From assembly GCA_021809435.1 (NCBI GenBank), contig JAKBAD010000011.1, forward strand, positions 1-59,065: DNA of 59,065 nt, given 5' to 3'. Below are positions 7,638-16,831 of this stretch, in pieces. Position numbers and translations under genes: made by a program. Source of the stretch: Pseudomonadota bacterium (GTDB lineage Bacteria; Pseudomonadota; Alphaproteobacteria; Acetobacterales; Acetobacteraceae). How positions within the stretch are numbered: position 1 is the stretch's first letter; the number at the start of each line of letters is the position of its first letter. A model generated the notes under the pieces. That model searched no databases, had not been told where the DNA came from, and saw only the letters and a program-made list of their open reading frames with translations.

Positions 7638-9032
7638 ATGTTCATCTCCAGCTTCGAGATCTTCAAGCCCGGCATCGGCCCCTCGTCATCCCACACGATG
7701 GGGCCGATGATCGCCGCCGTCCGCTTCCTCGCCAGCCTGCGCGAGGCGGCGGGGCAGGGGGGTAATCCGCCCACCCGCCTCACCGTCACGCTGCACGGCT
7801 CGCTGGCCTTCACCGGCAAGGGCCACGGCACCGACCGCGCCGTGGCCCTTGGCCTGCTGGGCTTCACCCCCGATACCCTCGACCCCGACGAGGCCGAGGG
7901 CGCGCTCACCTTGTTGCGCGCGCGCCAAACCCTCACGCCCCCCGGCCTGCCCGTGCTCCATTTCTCCCCCGAGCCCGACATCATCTTCGATTACGGCCCG
8001 CCATTGCCCGAGCATCCCAACGGCCTGGTGTTTCGCGCCTGGGCGGCGGATGACACGCTCTGCCTCGCGCTCACCTATGTCTCCGTCGGCGGCGGCTTCG
8101 TGCAAACCCTGGCCGAATTCACCGCCGCTGCGTCAGGCGCGCCGCCTGAAGCGCCCGGCCCCGCCTATCCCTACCCGTTCCGCAGCGCCGCCGAGATGCT
8201 GGCCATGGGCAAGGCGTCAGGCCACTCCATCGCCGCCATGATGCGCGCCAACGAAGAGGCCCACGGCATCACCGACCTCGATGCCGGGCTCGACCGCATT
8301 TCAGAGGCCATGACCGCCTGCATCGCGCGCGGCCTCACCCGCGAGGGCATCCTGCCTGGCGGCCTCCATGTCCGCCGCCGCGCCAAATCCATGTATGAAA
8401 CCCTCCAGCGCCAGCGCCAGACCAACCGCCAGCCCCCCCACGCGGTCAATGACTGGATCAGCGTCTATGCCCTGGCGGTGAACGAGGAAAACGCCGCCGG
8501 CGGGCGCGTGGTCACCGCCCCCACCAACGGCGCGGCGGGCACCATTCCGGCGGTGCTGCGCTACTGGCAAACCCAGTGCGATGACGTCACCGACGCCAAG
8601 CGCCGCGATTTCCTGCTCACCGCCGCGGCCATTGGCGGGCTCATCAAGCAAAACTCCTCCATTTCGGGCGCCGAGGTCGGCTGCCAGGGCGAGGTCGGCT
8701 CCGCCGCCGCCATGGCCGCCGCCGGCCTGTGCGCGGCTTTGGGCGGCACCAACGCCCAAATCGAAAACGCCGCCGAAATCGCGCTCGAACATCATCTCGG
8801 CCTCACCTGCGACCCCGCCGGCGGCCTTGTTCAGGTGCCCTGCATCGAGCGCAACGCGCTCGGCGCCATCAAGGCCGTCTCCGCCGCCTCACTCGCCCTC
8901 CTCGAAGACGGCAGCCACTTCATGCCGCTCGATAATTGCATCCGCGTCATGCTCCAAACCGGACACGACATGAACCAGAAATACAAGGAAACCTCCACCG
9001 GCGGCATCGCGGTCAACCTCCCCGAATGCTGA
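7638..9032 (+). CDS. sdaA: L-serine ammonia-lyase (single-chain, iron-sulfur type)
   Basis: 464 residues, full length for the one-chain form that fuses beta and alpha domains. The N-terminus [20 protein letters not shown] is characteristic. The alpha domain carries TAPTNGAAG near 293, [18 protein letters not shown] near 340 and [15 protein letters not shown] near 395, whose cysteines hold the [4Fe-4S] cluster that activates serine. The enzyme converts L-serine to pyruvate and ammonia in the cytoplasm. It starts 18 bases after the dehydrogenase and ends the riboswitch operon. Together with serine hydroxymethyltransferase (elsewhere) it would drain glycine through serine to pyruvate. Confidence 0.95.
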   Translation: MFISSFEIFKPGIGPSSSHTMGPMIAAVRFLASLREAAGQGGNPPTRLTVTLHGSLAFTGKGHGTDRAVALGLLGFTPDTLDPDEAEGALTLLRARQTLTPPGLPVLHFSPEPDIIFDYGPPLPEHPNGLVFRAWAADDTLCLALTYVSVGGGFVQTLAEFTAAASGAPPEAPGPAYPYPFRSAAEMLAMGKASGHSIAAMMRANEEAHGITDLDAGLDRISEAMTACIARGLTREGILPGGLHVRRRAKSMYETLQRQRQTNRQPPHAVNDWISVYALAVNEENAAGGRVVTAPTNGAAGTIPAVLRYWQTQCDDVTDAKRRDFLLTAAAIGGLIKQNSSISGAEVGCQGEVGSAAAMAAAGLCAALGGTNAQIENAAEIALEHHLGLTCDPAGGLVQVPCIERNALGAIKAVSAASLALLEDGSHFMPLDNCIRVMLQTGHDMNQKYKETSTGGIAVNLPEC

Positions 9033-9241
9033 CCGCCTAAACCTTTCCTGCATTACCAAAAATGGTTCGAAATTTTGTGAGCTATAGTGCGCGCCACCTC
9101 AGCGGCGCCGGAATAAAAGCCGCGTTCAATGCCTGGGCATACACTCGCTGCACGATGAGCGGGGGCATGACCTGCGGCGGCAGGTTTGGTGATGACAATG
9201 ACACTACATCCGTGCTAAAAAGCCGGTGCAGGAGATATATC

Positions 9242-10023
<782 letters not shown>

Positions 10024-10032
10024 GTTCGCTGG

Positions 10033-10138
10033 TAAAATTTTCATACTAACTTTGATTTTTGGGTCTTGCGGGGTAATTGTAAAAATTTGGGCCAAAATCG
10101 AAAAGCGGTTCATAATAAGAGTTAGTATGAAAATTTTA
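10033..10138. repeat. 106-base element with perfect 19-base terminal inverted repeats
   Basis: TAAAATTTTCATACTAACT at 10033-10051 is exactly inverted at 10120-10138. The interior (10052-10119) is AT-rich and non-coding. It begins 9 bases after the TacT stop. It could be a MITE-like insertion or a very long RNA hairpin ending the tacAT transcript. No clear target duplication is visible. Confidence 0.6.
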
Positions 10139-10638
10139 TAAAACGGGTGTTTTTTTATATAATCTACCTGTTTCAGGATACAAAATAGTAGCCTAATGGG
10201 GGGGCGTCGAACAAAATTCAGCCGTTAAACCAGTTGTCTGGCTATACCAGAAAGCTCGGTAAACCGCCACTTTCCAGTCCATCTCCTCACCCGCAGCGGG
10301 CAAACAGCACAGCGTCGGCGCAACCGGAGAAAAAAGGCAATCGAATGCCATAAAAAGCAAAATACCACGCCCAAAAGTGAGGCTAAAAGCGCCCCGAAAA
10401 ATGCTAATTCCAAATGTTGACAAAAAGCGACGCCAGCATCAGGGCAAATCGCCACAGTGAAAGCCGTGCATGCCGCCGTTGGTCAGGCCAAAAAATAAGG
10501 CCCGGATGGGCGAAAAATACAAAACAATTGATTGAATGGGGCGACCCTGCCCTAGCTCGCCTGCTTTGGTTGTCAGGGGACAATCAGCCGAAGTCGCCAA
10601 GCTATCTTCTGGCGCATGCCAAAAGCCACGCCCCCGCC
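10139..10638. other. 500-base stretch without a convincing gene
   Basis: Composition is irregular and lower in GC at the left end. The only hint of coding is a 76-residue minus-strand frame (10225-10455) with one hydrophobic segment near LAFFGALLASLLGVVFCFLW, but it has no clear ribosome site and no recognisable family. It looks like decayed sequence next to the toxin-antitoxin island. Confidence 0.4.
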
Positions 10639-11847
10639 TCACTCGGCTGAAACCGCCACCCCCACGGGCTTGGCCGCGCGCCACACCAACGGCACCAGCA
10701 CCAGCGCCACGGCGGGCAGCACCAGGCGGTTGATTTCCCCCCAGCCGGCGCTGTGCAGCACGGCCCCGGCAAAAAACGAGGCCGAGGCCACGGTGGCGAA
10801 CACCATGAAGTCATTCGCCCCCTGCACCTTGTGGCGCTCCGAGGGGGTATGGCACGCCGCCACCATGGCCGTCGCGCCGATGAAGCCAAAATTCCATCCC
10901 ACGCCGAGCAGCACCAGCGCCACCCAGAAATGCGCGAGATCGACACCGCTCAGCGCCACCAGCGCCGATCCGCCAATCAGCAGCAGCCCGGCGGCCGCCA
11001 CCCGCTCCTTGCCAAACCGCGCCATCAGCCGGCCGGTGATAAAGCTTGGCCCATACATGGCCAGCACATGCCATTGAATGCCCAGCGCGGCCTGGTTGAT
11101 CGAATGGCCGTAAGCCACCATCGCAACCGGCGAGGCGGTCATCACAAAGGTCATCAACCCATAGGAAACCACCCCCGTCGCCATGGCCAGCACATAGCGC
11201 GGCGTGGTCAAAATACGTCCAAGCGGCCGGTCGGCCTCGGCGCCGTGCGCGCCCGCCTTGGGGGCGGGCGGGTGGCGCAGCAGCGCCAGCACCGGCAAGG
11301 CCAGCGCCGCCAGCCCGGCCTGGCCCAAAAAACTCCCCGCGAACCGCGCGCCGGGCAGGGCGTCGCGTGTCCAGATAACGATTTGCGGACCGATGATGGC
11401 GGCGATCAGCCCGCCGATCATCACCCGGGCAATGGCGGTCTGGCTGGCCGCGCCGGTTTCGCTGTCGGCGGCGGCAAAGCGGTAGCTTTGCACATAAGCG
11501 GCATAAAACCCGGCCGCGCAGGTACCGGCGCAAAACACCGCGAAGCTCCGCTCCATAATGCCCAGCGTGGCCACCAGCCCGGCCATCATGCCCATGCAGG
11601 CACCGAGCAAATAACCCAGCCGCCGGCCGAACCGGCGCATAATGAAGGCGGCGGGCAGGGTGCCGAGCGCCAGGCCCAAATTCACCAGGCTCACCGGCAG
11701 CGTGGCCAACCGCGGGTCAGAGGCCAGCTCCTGCCCGACCAGCCCGCCCAGCGACACGATGATCGGCGTGCTGGCGCCGCCCAGCGCCTGCGCCGCGGTC
11801 AGCACCCAAATATTACGCCGCGCGGCGCGATGGTCGTCCATGCTCAC
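10639..11847 (-). CDS. MFS transporter
   Basis: 402 residues with about 12 hydrophobic segments. The loop between helices 2 and 3 reads MRRFGRRLGYLLGA, the standard MFS signature G-R-R region, and the N-terminus opens with a helix ALGGASTPIIVSLGGLVGQ. It resembles the uncharacterised YfcJ/UMF-like drug or metabolite exporters rather than sugar carriers. No partner gene is adjacent: it is divergent from the GT4 gene and faces the decayed region. The transported compound cannot be told from sequence. Confidence 0.85.
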   Translation of the reverse strand: MSMDDHRAARRNIWVLTAAQALGGASTPIIVSLGGLVGQELASDPRLATLPVSLVNLGLALGTLPAAFIMRRFGRRLGYLLGACMGMMAGLVATLGIMERSFAVFCAGTCAAGFYAAYVQSYRFAAADSETGAASQTAIARVMIGGLIAAIIGPQIVIWTRDALPGARFAGSFLGQAGLAALALPVLALLRHPPAPKAGAHGAEADRPLGRILTTPRYVLAMATGVVSYGLMTFVMTASPVAMVAYGHSINQAALGIQWHVLAMYGPSFITGRLMARFGKERVAAAGLLLIGGSALVALSGVDLAHFWVALVLLGVGWNFGFIGATAMVAACHTPSERHKVQGANDFMVFATVASASFFAGAVLHSAGWGEINRLVLPAVALVLVPLVWRAAKPVGVAVSAE

Positions 11848-12100
11848 GGTCCTTCACACCTCGCGCCTCCCCGGAGACGGCTTATTGTCATCATTTCAGT
11901 CCCGGCCCAGGGCCGCGTCTGGCACATGAGCAGTCCCCCCCGTCCGGTCAAGCCTTGCCGCCGGTGGCCGGCACGGCCGGGCCGCAAAATTTTAATGCGC
12001 CCCCAAGTCCGGCTTGCCGAACGTCCCGGCAGGCCGCGCGATTAAGCAAGTCTCAATCCCACCATGTCACTCTGCCCCCGCCTTGAGAGACAAAAGGGAT

Positions 12101-12172
12101 ATGATGACCAGTCACGTCAAACCTCATCCATCCATCGTTTCGCCGTCCGGCCCGGTGCGCACCCATGCCTGA
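12101..12172 (+). CDS. Possible 23-residue leader peptide overlapping the GT4 start
   Basis: ATGATG at 12101 is preceded by AAAAGGG, a good ribosome site, and the frame (MMTSHVKPHPSIV...) ends at TGA 12170-12172, overlapping the ATG of the glycosyltransferase at 12165. This layout allows translational coupling. There is no homology evidence. The rest of 11848-12100 shows no other feature I can identify. Confidence 0.3.
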   Translation: MMTSHVKPHPSIVSPSGPVRTHA

Positions 12173-13535
12173 CACGCTCTCCACCTATCATCTGCCATCG
12201 CCATCCGCCGCGTCCCCGCGGCCCAAAATGGCCATCGTCAGCACCTATGACGAGCTGTGCGGCATCGCCGGCTACACCCGCGCGCTCGAGAAACAACTCG
12301 CCCCCTTCGTCGATCTCACCATCTTCGACCTCGACCAGTACCTCCTGCGCAGCCGCCACCGCCGCATCCAAAAACTGGCCGATGCCCACATCAAAGACAT
12401 CGCCGCCCAACTGCGCGGGTTTGACTGCGTGAACATCCAGCTCGAGCACGGCACGCTCGGGCGCACCGTTCCCCAAATCACCCGCCGCTTCGCGCGCCTC
12501 GCCAAGGCCGCGCCGGCGCTCTCGGTCACCTTCCACACCATTTTGCTGGGAGACGACATGCCGTGGGACATTGTCGGCCGCCTGCTGGCCCGTGGTCATG
12601 TCCGTTCGGCCGGGCGCGTCCTGTCCGACGCCACGCGCGGCGGCCGGCTGGGGCGCGGCATCCAGGGGCTGCTGCGCGGCCTGCAAGCCTCCAAGCCGGT
12701 GTCGGTCATCGTTCACACCAAGCGCGACCAGCGCATGATGCAAGATCTCTACGGCCTGCGCGCGGTCCATCACCACCCGCTCTCCTTCATCTCCCCCGAG
12801 GCCGCGCGCAGCCTGCGCGCGCGCACCAGCCGGGCGGCGCATCCGCGCCTGGCCGGCCTGCCCGCCACGGCCAAATTCATCGGCACGTTCGGGTTTCTCT
12901 CCGCCTATAAAGGCTTCGACACAGCCATCCGCGCGCTCGAATTCCTGCCCGCCGACCATCACCTGCTCATTTTCGGCGGCCTGCACCCCCAGGGCATCCG
13001 CCGCGAGGAGCCGCTCGATCCCTATATCCGCAAGCTGCTCTCCACCGCCCATATCGGCCAATCCCCGCTCGAGGCGTTGCGCGAGAGCGGGCTGCGCCTC
13101 GCCCCCAGCGGCGCCGAGCTCACCGCCCTGCTCAACGACCACCCCAACAGCCTGCGCGAGCGCGTGCATTTCATGGGCGCCCTGTCCGACGATGAGTTCT
13201 TCGCCGCCGCCGCGCTGTGCGATGTGGCGGTCTTCCCCTATCTCGAGGTCGGCCAAGCCAGCTCCGGCCCCATCTCCATCGCCCTCGAAATGGGCACGCG
13301 CATCATCGCCTCGCGCACAGCCGCCTTCCGGGCGTTCGCCCGCTACCATCCCGGCCTCATCGAATTTTTCGACATTGGCAATTTCGCCGAGCTGGCCACC
13401 CGCATCCAAAGCCCTGGCCGCTCCGCCGGCGTGCCCGAGCTGCGCTACAACACCGCCACCAACGCCGCCACCTATCTCGAGGCCAATTTCCTCCCCGCGC
13501 CAACCCCCGCGTTTCTGGCATGCGCCGCCGAATAA
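12165..13535 (+). CDS. Glycosyltransferase family 4 protein
   Basis: 456 residues with a two-domain GT-B layout. The N-terminal domain holds ELCGIAGYTRALE near residue 28 and an ELEHG-like acceptor block NIQLEHG. The C-terminal nucleotide-sugar domain begins at FIGTFGFLSAYKGFDTAI (about 240) and has RVHFMGALSDDEFFAAAALCDVAVFPY followed by SSGPISIALEMG, the E-x7-E-like region. It should transfer a sugar in the assembly of the polysaccharide exported by the following genes, and its stop lies inside the next gene's start region (overlap 13520-13535). Donor and acceptor are unknown. Confidence 0.88.
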   Translation: MPDTLSTYHLPSPSAASPRPKMAIVSTYDELCGIAGYTRALEKQLAPFVDLTIFDLDQYLLRSRHRRIQKLADAHIKDIAAQLRGFDCVNIQLEHGTLGRTVPQITRRFARLAKAAPALSVTFHTILLGDDMPWDIVGRLLARGHVRSAGRVLSDATRGGRLGRGIQGLLRGLQASKPVSVIVHTKRDQRMMQDLYGLRAVHHHPLSFISPEAARSLRARTSRAAHPRLAGLPATAKFIGTFGFLSAYKGFDTAIRALEFLPADHHLLIFGGLHPQGIRREEPLDPYIRKLLSTAHIGQSPLEALRESGLRLAPSGAELTALLNDHPNSLRERVHFMGALSDDEFFAAAALCDVAVFPYLEVGQASSGPISIALEMGTRIIASRTAAFRAFARYHPGLIEFFDIGNFAELATRIQSPGRSAGVPELRYNTATNAATYLEANFLPAPTPAFLACAAE

Positions 13536-14569
13536 CCCCTGGCGCGGCCCTGGCGGCGCTGCTCAGCCTGGGCGCCTGCGCCAGCCTGCCCGAAAGCGGC
13601 CCGCGTACCGATGCGGTACTGCACGCGGCGGGCTATCACCTGGTCCGGCTGGATATGGCCACCCCCAACCCGCCGCCGGCCGCCAGCCCGGCGCGGGGCA
13701 TGGCCGCGCTGCCGCCAGCGGCCCCCACCGGCCGCCTGGCTCCGGGTGACGAGGTGCAGATCACCCTGTGGGAAGCCAACCCGACCGGCCAAACCCTGCT
13801 CACCCAGCCCGCGCTGCGCCTCAGCCTGCGGGTCGGCGCGGATGGCAGCGTGGCCTTGCCCTATCTGGGGGTTTGGCACGTGGCAGGCGAGAGCGCGCCC
13901 GCCCTATCCTGCCGCATCGCGGCGGCTTTCGCCGCCCAAGGGCATCAAATCCAGGCCGCCGTGCTCGACACCACCCCCACCGCAGACCGTGTGGTGCTCG
14001 CGGGCGAGGCCGCCAAGCCCGGCCTCTACCCGCTGGCCGGCGCCCTCACGCTCAGCGCCCTCATCGCCGAGGGTGGCGGCGGTCGCGGCCCGGCCGATGA
14101 AACATTGGTGCGCCTGCGCCGCGGCGCCCATGAGGCCGAAATGCCGCTCTCCACCCTGCTCGCCGATCCCGCCGACGATATTCCCCTCGCCCCTGGCGAT
14201 GAGGTGACCCTGCTGCCCCGCCGCCGGTATTTTTACGCCTTCGGCGCCGTCAATCACCCCGGCCTGTTCCCTTACGATGCGCCCGCGCTCTCCCTGCTCA
14301 CCGCCCTCGCCGAGGCCGCCGGCCTGCGCGACGATCTGGCCGCCCCGCGCGGCGTGTTTCTCTATCGCCCCGGCCCCTCCCAAACCGTCTATCAGCTCGA
14401 CCTGAGCGACCCCGCCAGCGTCTTCGCCGCCAGCCGCTTCTCGCTCCATCCGGGCGATGTGCTCTATGTCAGCGATGCGCCGGTGGCCGATGCCGCCAAA
14501 ATTCTCTCCGCCATCACCGGGCTTGGCAACATCGCCGCCGTGCCGCGCAATTTCGGGGCGCCGTACTGA
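13520..14569 (+). CDS. Polysaccharide export lipoprotein (Wza/OPX family)
   Basis: 349 residues from ATG 13520, chosen because it opens a lipoprotein signal (MRRR start, hydrophobic core, lipobox LGAC with the modified Cys at 20). A poly_export domain follows (LAPGDEVQITLWEANPTG near 75, ADGSVALPYLG near 115), then two SLBB-type repeats (VVLAGEAAKPGLYPLAGALT and YFYAFGAVNHPGLFPYDAPAL). The protein forms the outer-membrane pore for capsule or exopolysaccharide export. It overlaps the GT4 gene by 16 bases and the next gene by one base (TGATG), so the cluster is one operon. Confidence 0.93.
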   Translation: MRRRITPGAALAALLSLGACASLPESGPRTDAVLHAAGYHLVRLDMATPNPPPAASPARGMAALPPAAPTGRLAPGDEVQITLWEANPTGQTLLTQPALRLSLRVGADGSVALPYLGVWHVAGESAPALSCRIAAAFAAQGHQIQAAVLDTTPTADRVVLAGEAAKPGLYPLAGALTLSALIAEGGGGRGPADETLVRLRRGAHEAEMPLSTLLADPADDIPLAPGDEVTLLPRRRYFYAFGAVNHPGLFPYDAPALSLLTALAEAAGLRDDLAAPRGVFLYRPGPSQTVYQLDLSDPASVFAASRFSLHPGDVLYVSDAPVADAAKILSAITGLGNIAAVPRNFGAPY

Positions 14570-16143
14570 TGGTCCTGAGCGCCGACGAGGCCCTTGCCGC
14601 CGTCTGCCGCGACCGGGGCAACATCGCGGCGCTGATCGCCACCGCCGAAACCCTCCACCGCGCGGATGAGCGGGAAACCGCCATCGCGCTGCTGCGCGCG
14701 GGGTTGGCCCTGGCCCCCGACAATGCCTTGCTGCTGCGCGCCCTGAGCGGCTTTCTGGCCGCCGCCGGCCGGGCGGACGAGGCCGAGCCCCTGGCCCGCG
14801 CGGCCGCCGCCCGCGCGCCCGAACAGGCCGAATATCAGCTCCATCACGCCCATGTGCTGTTTGCCTGCGGCCGCCCGGCGGCGGCCGAGGCCCCGCTGCT
14901 CGCCGCCCTGGCCCACATGCCCGGCAACGCCGCCGCCTGGTCCATGCTGGCCAGCTGCAACGAGCATCGGGGCCAGTTTGAGCGCGCCCTGGCCGCCGCC
15001 CGCGAGGCGGCCAAATGCGCCCCCGAAAATCTCGATCACGCCCTCCAATACGCGGCGCTGCTCAATGCCCGGGCCTGCCATGGCGATGCCCTGGCCGTCC
15101 TCACGCAGGCCGCCACCCACACGCCAGATGACCCGCGCCTCGCCCGCGCGCTCAGCGGCGTGCACGAGATGCTGGGCAATCTGCCCGCCGCCTTCGCCGC
15201 GGCCGAGCGGGCCTGCGCCCTGGCCCCCACGCTGCCCGACTACCAAGCCCACCGCGCCGCCCTGGCCGCGCGCCTTGGCGTGGTGGTGGCGCAAGCCCCG
15301 CCCGGCTGGGCCCCCCCCGCGTCACCGCCCCGTCAGCCGCCGCCGCCCCGCCCCCCGGCGCCGCTCGGCGCGCGCCTCGCCGAGCGCGGACGCATCATCT
15401 GGGCGCTGGCGCTGCGCGAAATGCGCACCCGTCATTCGCGCGCCTTGCTCGGGTATCTCTGGGCGGTGGCCGAACCCATTTCCCATCTCCTCACGCTCGG
15501 CATCATGTTCGCCTACGTCAATCACGCCCCGCCGCCGTTGGGCGACAGCCTGTTTGAATTTTATTGCAGCGGCCTGCTGCCCTATCTGCTGTTCGCGCAT
15601 GTGGCCGATGAGGTGATGCACGCCCGCAATTCCGCCGGCGCGCTGCTGCTGCTGCCCGGCCTGCGCACCACCGACATCATGGCCGCCCGCATATTCCTGC
15701 GCTTCATGACCGAAATCGCCGTGGCCGCGCTGGTGTTTGGCGCGTTTGGCCTGGCGGGCTACCGCACCTTGCCGGCCGCCCCGCTCACGGCCTTGCTGGC
15801 CTTCGCGGCGCTGGCGCTGCTGGGCGCGGGGGTTGGCGCGGTCAATCTGGTGCTGGTCAATTATTTCCACGGCTGGGAGACATTGTTCAACGCCGTCATC
15901 CGCCTGCTCTATTTCGCCTCGGGCATCTACTACACCCCCCTTACCATGCCCGACCAGGTGCGCGCCGTGCTGGTCTGGAACCCGGTGCTCCAGGGGGTCG
16001 AGCTGTTCCGCTCCGGCTTCTACCCCGCCTACACGCCCGTCTGGCTGGCGTTGCCCTATCTGTTCAGCTGGGTGGGCGGCGCGCTGGTTTTGGGCCTGGG
16101 GCTTGAGTTCGGGCTGCGCCGGCGCCTGCGCCCCGTATCATGA
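14569..16143 (+). CDS. Fusion of a TPR domain with a KpsM-type ABC-2 permease
   Basis: 524 residues, about twice the length of KpsM. Residues 1-235 are helical repeats of TPR type (for example AIALLRAGLALAPDNALLLRALSGF). A proline-rich linker spans about 243-265, then a complete ABC-2 permease follows from about 275 (IIWALALREMRTRHSRALLGYLWAVAEP) with six hydrophobic segments and the family end VLVWNPVLQGVELFRSGFYP. The permease moves the polysaccharide through the inner membrane with the ATPase encoded next, overlapping by ATGA. The cytoplasmic TPR part may recruit glycosyltransferases. The reading frame shows no sign of an assembly error at the join. Confidence 0.9.
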   Translation: MVLSADEALAAVCRDRGNIAALIATAETLHRADERETAIALLRAGLALAPDNALLLRALSGFLAAAGRADEAEPLARAAAARAPEQAEYQLHHAHVLFACGRPAAAEAPLLAALAHMPGNAAAWSMLASCNEHRGQFERALAAAREAAKCAPENLDHALQYAALLNARACHGDALAVLTQAATHTPDDPRLARALSGVHEMLGNLPAAFAAAERACALAPTLPDYQAHRAALAARLGVVVAQAPPGWAPPASPPRQPPPPRPPAPLGARLAERGRIIWALALREMRTRHSRALLGYLWAVAEPISHLLTLGIMFAYVNHAPPPLGDSLFEFYCSGLLPYLLFAHVADEVMHARNSAGALLLLPGLRTTDIMAARIFLRFMTEIAVAALVFGAFGLAGYRTLPAAPLTALLAFAALALLGAGVGAVNLVLVNYFHGWETLFNAVIRLLYFASGIYYTPLTMPDQVRAVLVWNPVLQGVELFRSGFYPAYTPVWLALPYLFSWVGGALVLGLGLEFGLRRRLRPVS

Positions 16144-16820
16144 TCAGCCTGCGCGACGCCTGCAAATCCTACCGCGCGGGCCATGAGCGGCGGCTCATCC
16201 TCGATCATGTCACGCTCGATCTGCCTTCCGGTCGGTCGATCGGCATTTTCGGCGCCAATGGCGCGGGCAAATCCACCCTGGTGCGGCTCATCGCGGGGGT
16301 CGAGCCGCTCGATCGCGGACGCCTCATCCGCACGCACCGCGTCAGTTTTCCCCTGGGCTTTGGCGGCACCTTCCACCCCCATCTCACGGGGCGCGAGAAT
16401 ATCCGCTTCCTGGCGCGCATCTACGGCGCCAATGAAGCCGAAACCCTCGATTATGTCGAGCGTTTCGCCGAGCTGGGCAGCTATTTCCGCGCCCCCCTCG
16501 AAACCTATTCATCGGGCATGCAGGCCCGCCTCGCCTTTGGCGCCTGCCTCGCCATCCGCTTCGATCTCTATCTGATCGACGAAGTCACCGCCGTCGGCGA
16601 TGCGCGTTTTCGCCGCAAATGCCTCGAAGCCTTCGAGGCCCGCGCCGCCCAGTCCGATGTCATCATCGTCTCCCACGATGAAACCACCCTGCGCGCCTGG
16701 TGCGACATGGGCGCCGTGCTGCATGGCGGCCAGCTCGAATTATACGAACATCTCGACGATGCCTTCGCCCGTCACCGCGCCCTGCTGCTCGGCGCCGCGC
16801 CCCTCGCCCCCACGCCGTGA
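16140..16820 (+). CDS. kpsT: Polysaccharide export ABC transporter ATP-binding protein (KpsT type)
   Basis: 226 residues. Walker A is GANGAGKSTL near residue 40, the signature is YSSGMQARLAFG near 122 (the relaxed SSGM form typical of KpsT), Walker B is FDLYLIDEV near 141, and the switch histidine is in IIVSHDE. It powers the permease encoded directly upstream. The start overlaps the permease stop by four bases, supporting equimolar synthesis. Confidence 0.95.
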   Translation: MISLRDACKSYRAGHERRLILDHVTLDLPSGRSIGIFGANGAGKSTLVRLIAGVEPLDRGRLIRTHRVSFPLGFGGTFHPHLTGRENIRFLARIYGANEAETLDYVERFAELGSYFRAPLETYSSGMQARLAFGACLAIRFDLYLIDEVTAVGDARFRRKCLEAFEARAAQSDVIIVSHDETTLRAWCDMGAVLHGGQLELYEHLDDAFARHRALLLGAAPLAPTP

Positions 16821-16831
16821 GGACCAACATC

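Noticed and set aside
10225-10455. 76-residue minus-strand membrane-like frame
   Set aside because: Has a hydrophobic segment but no ribosome site and no family, in a decayed region; listed only within the gap description.
12563-14100. Several long plus-strand frames inside the GT4 and export genes
   Set aside because: Arg/Pro/Ala-rich out-of-phase readings typical of high-GC DNA.
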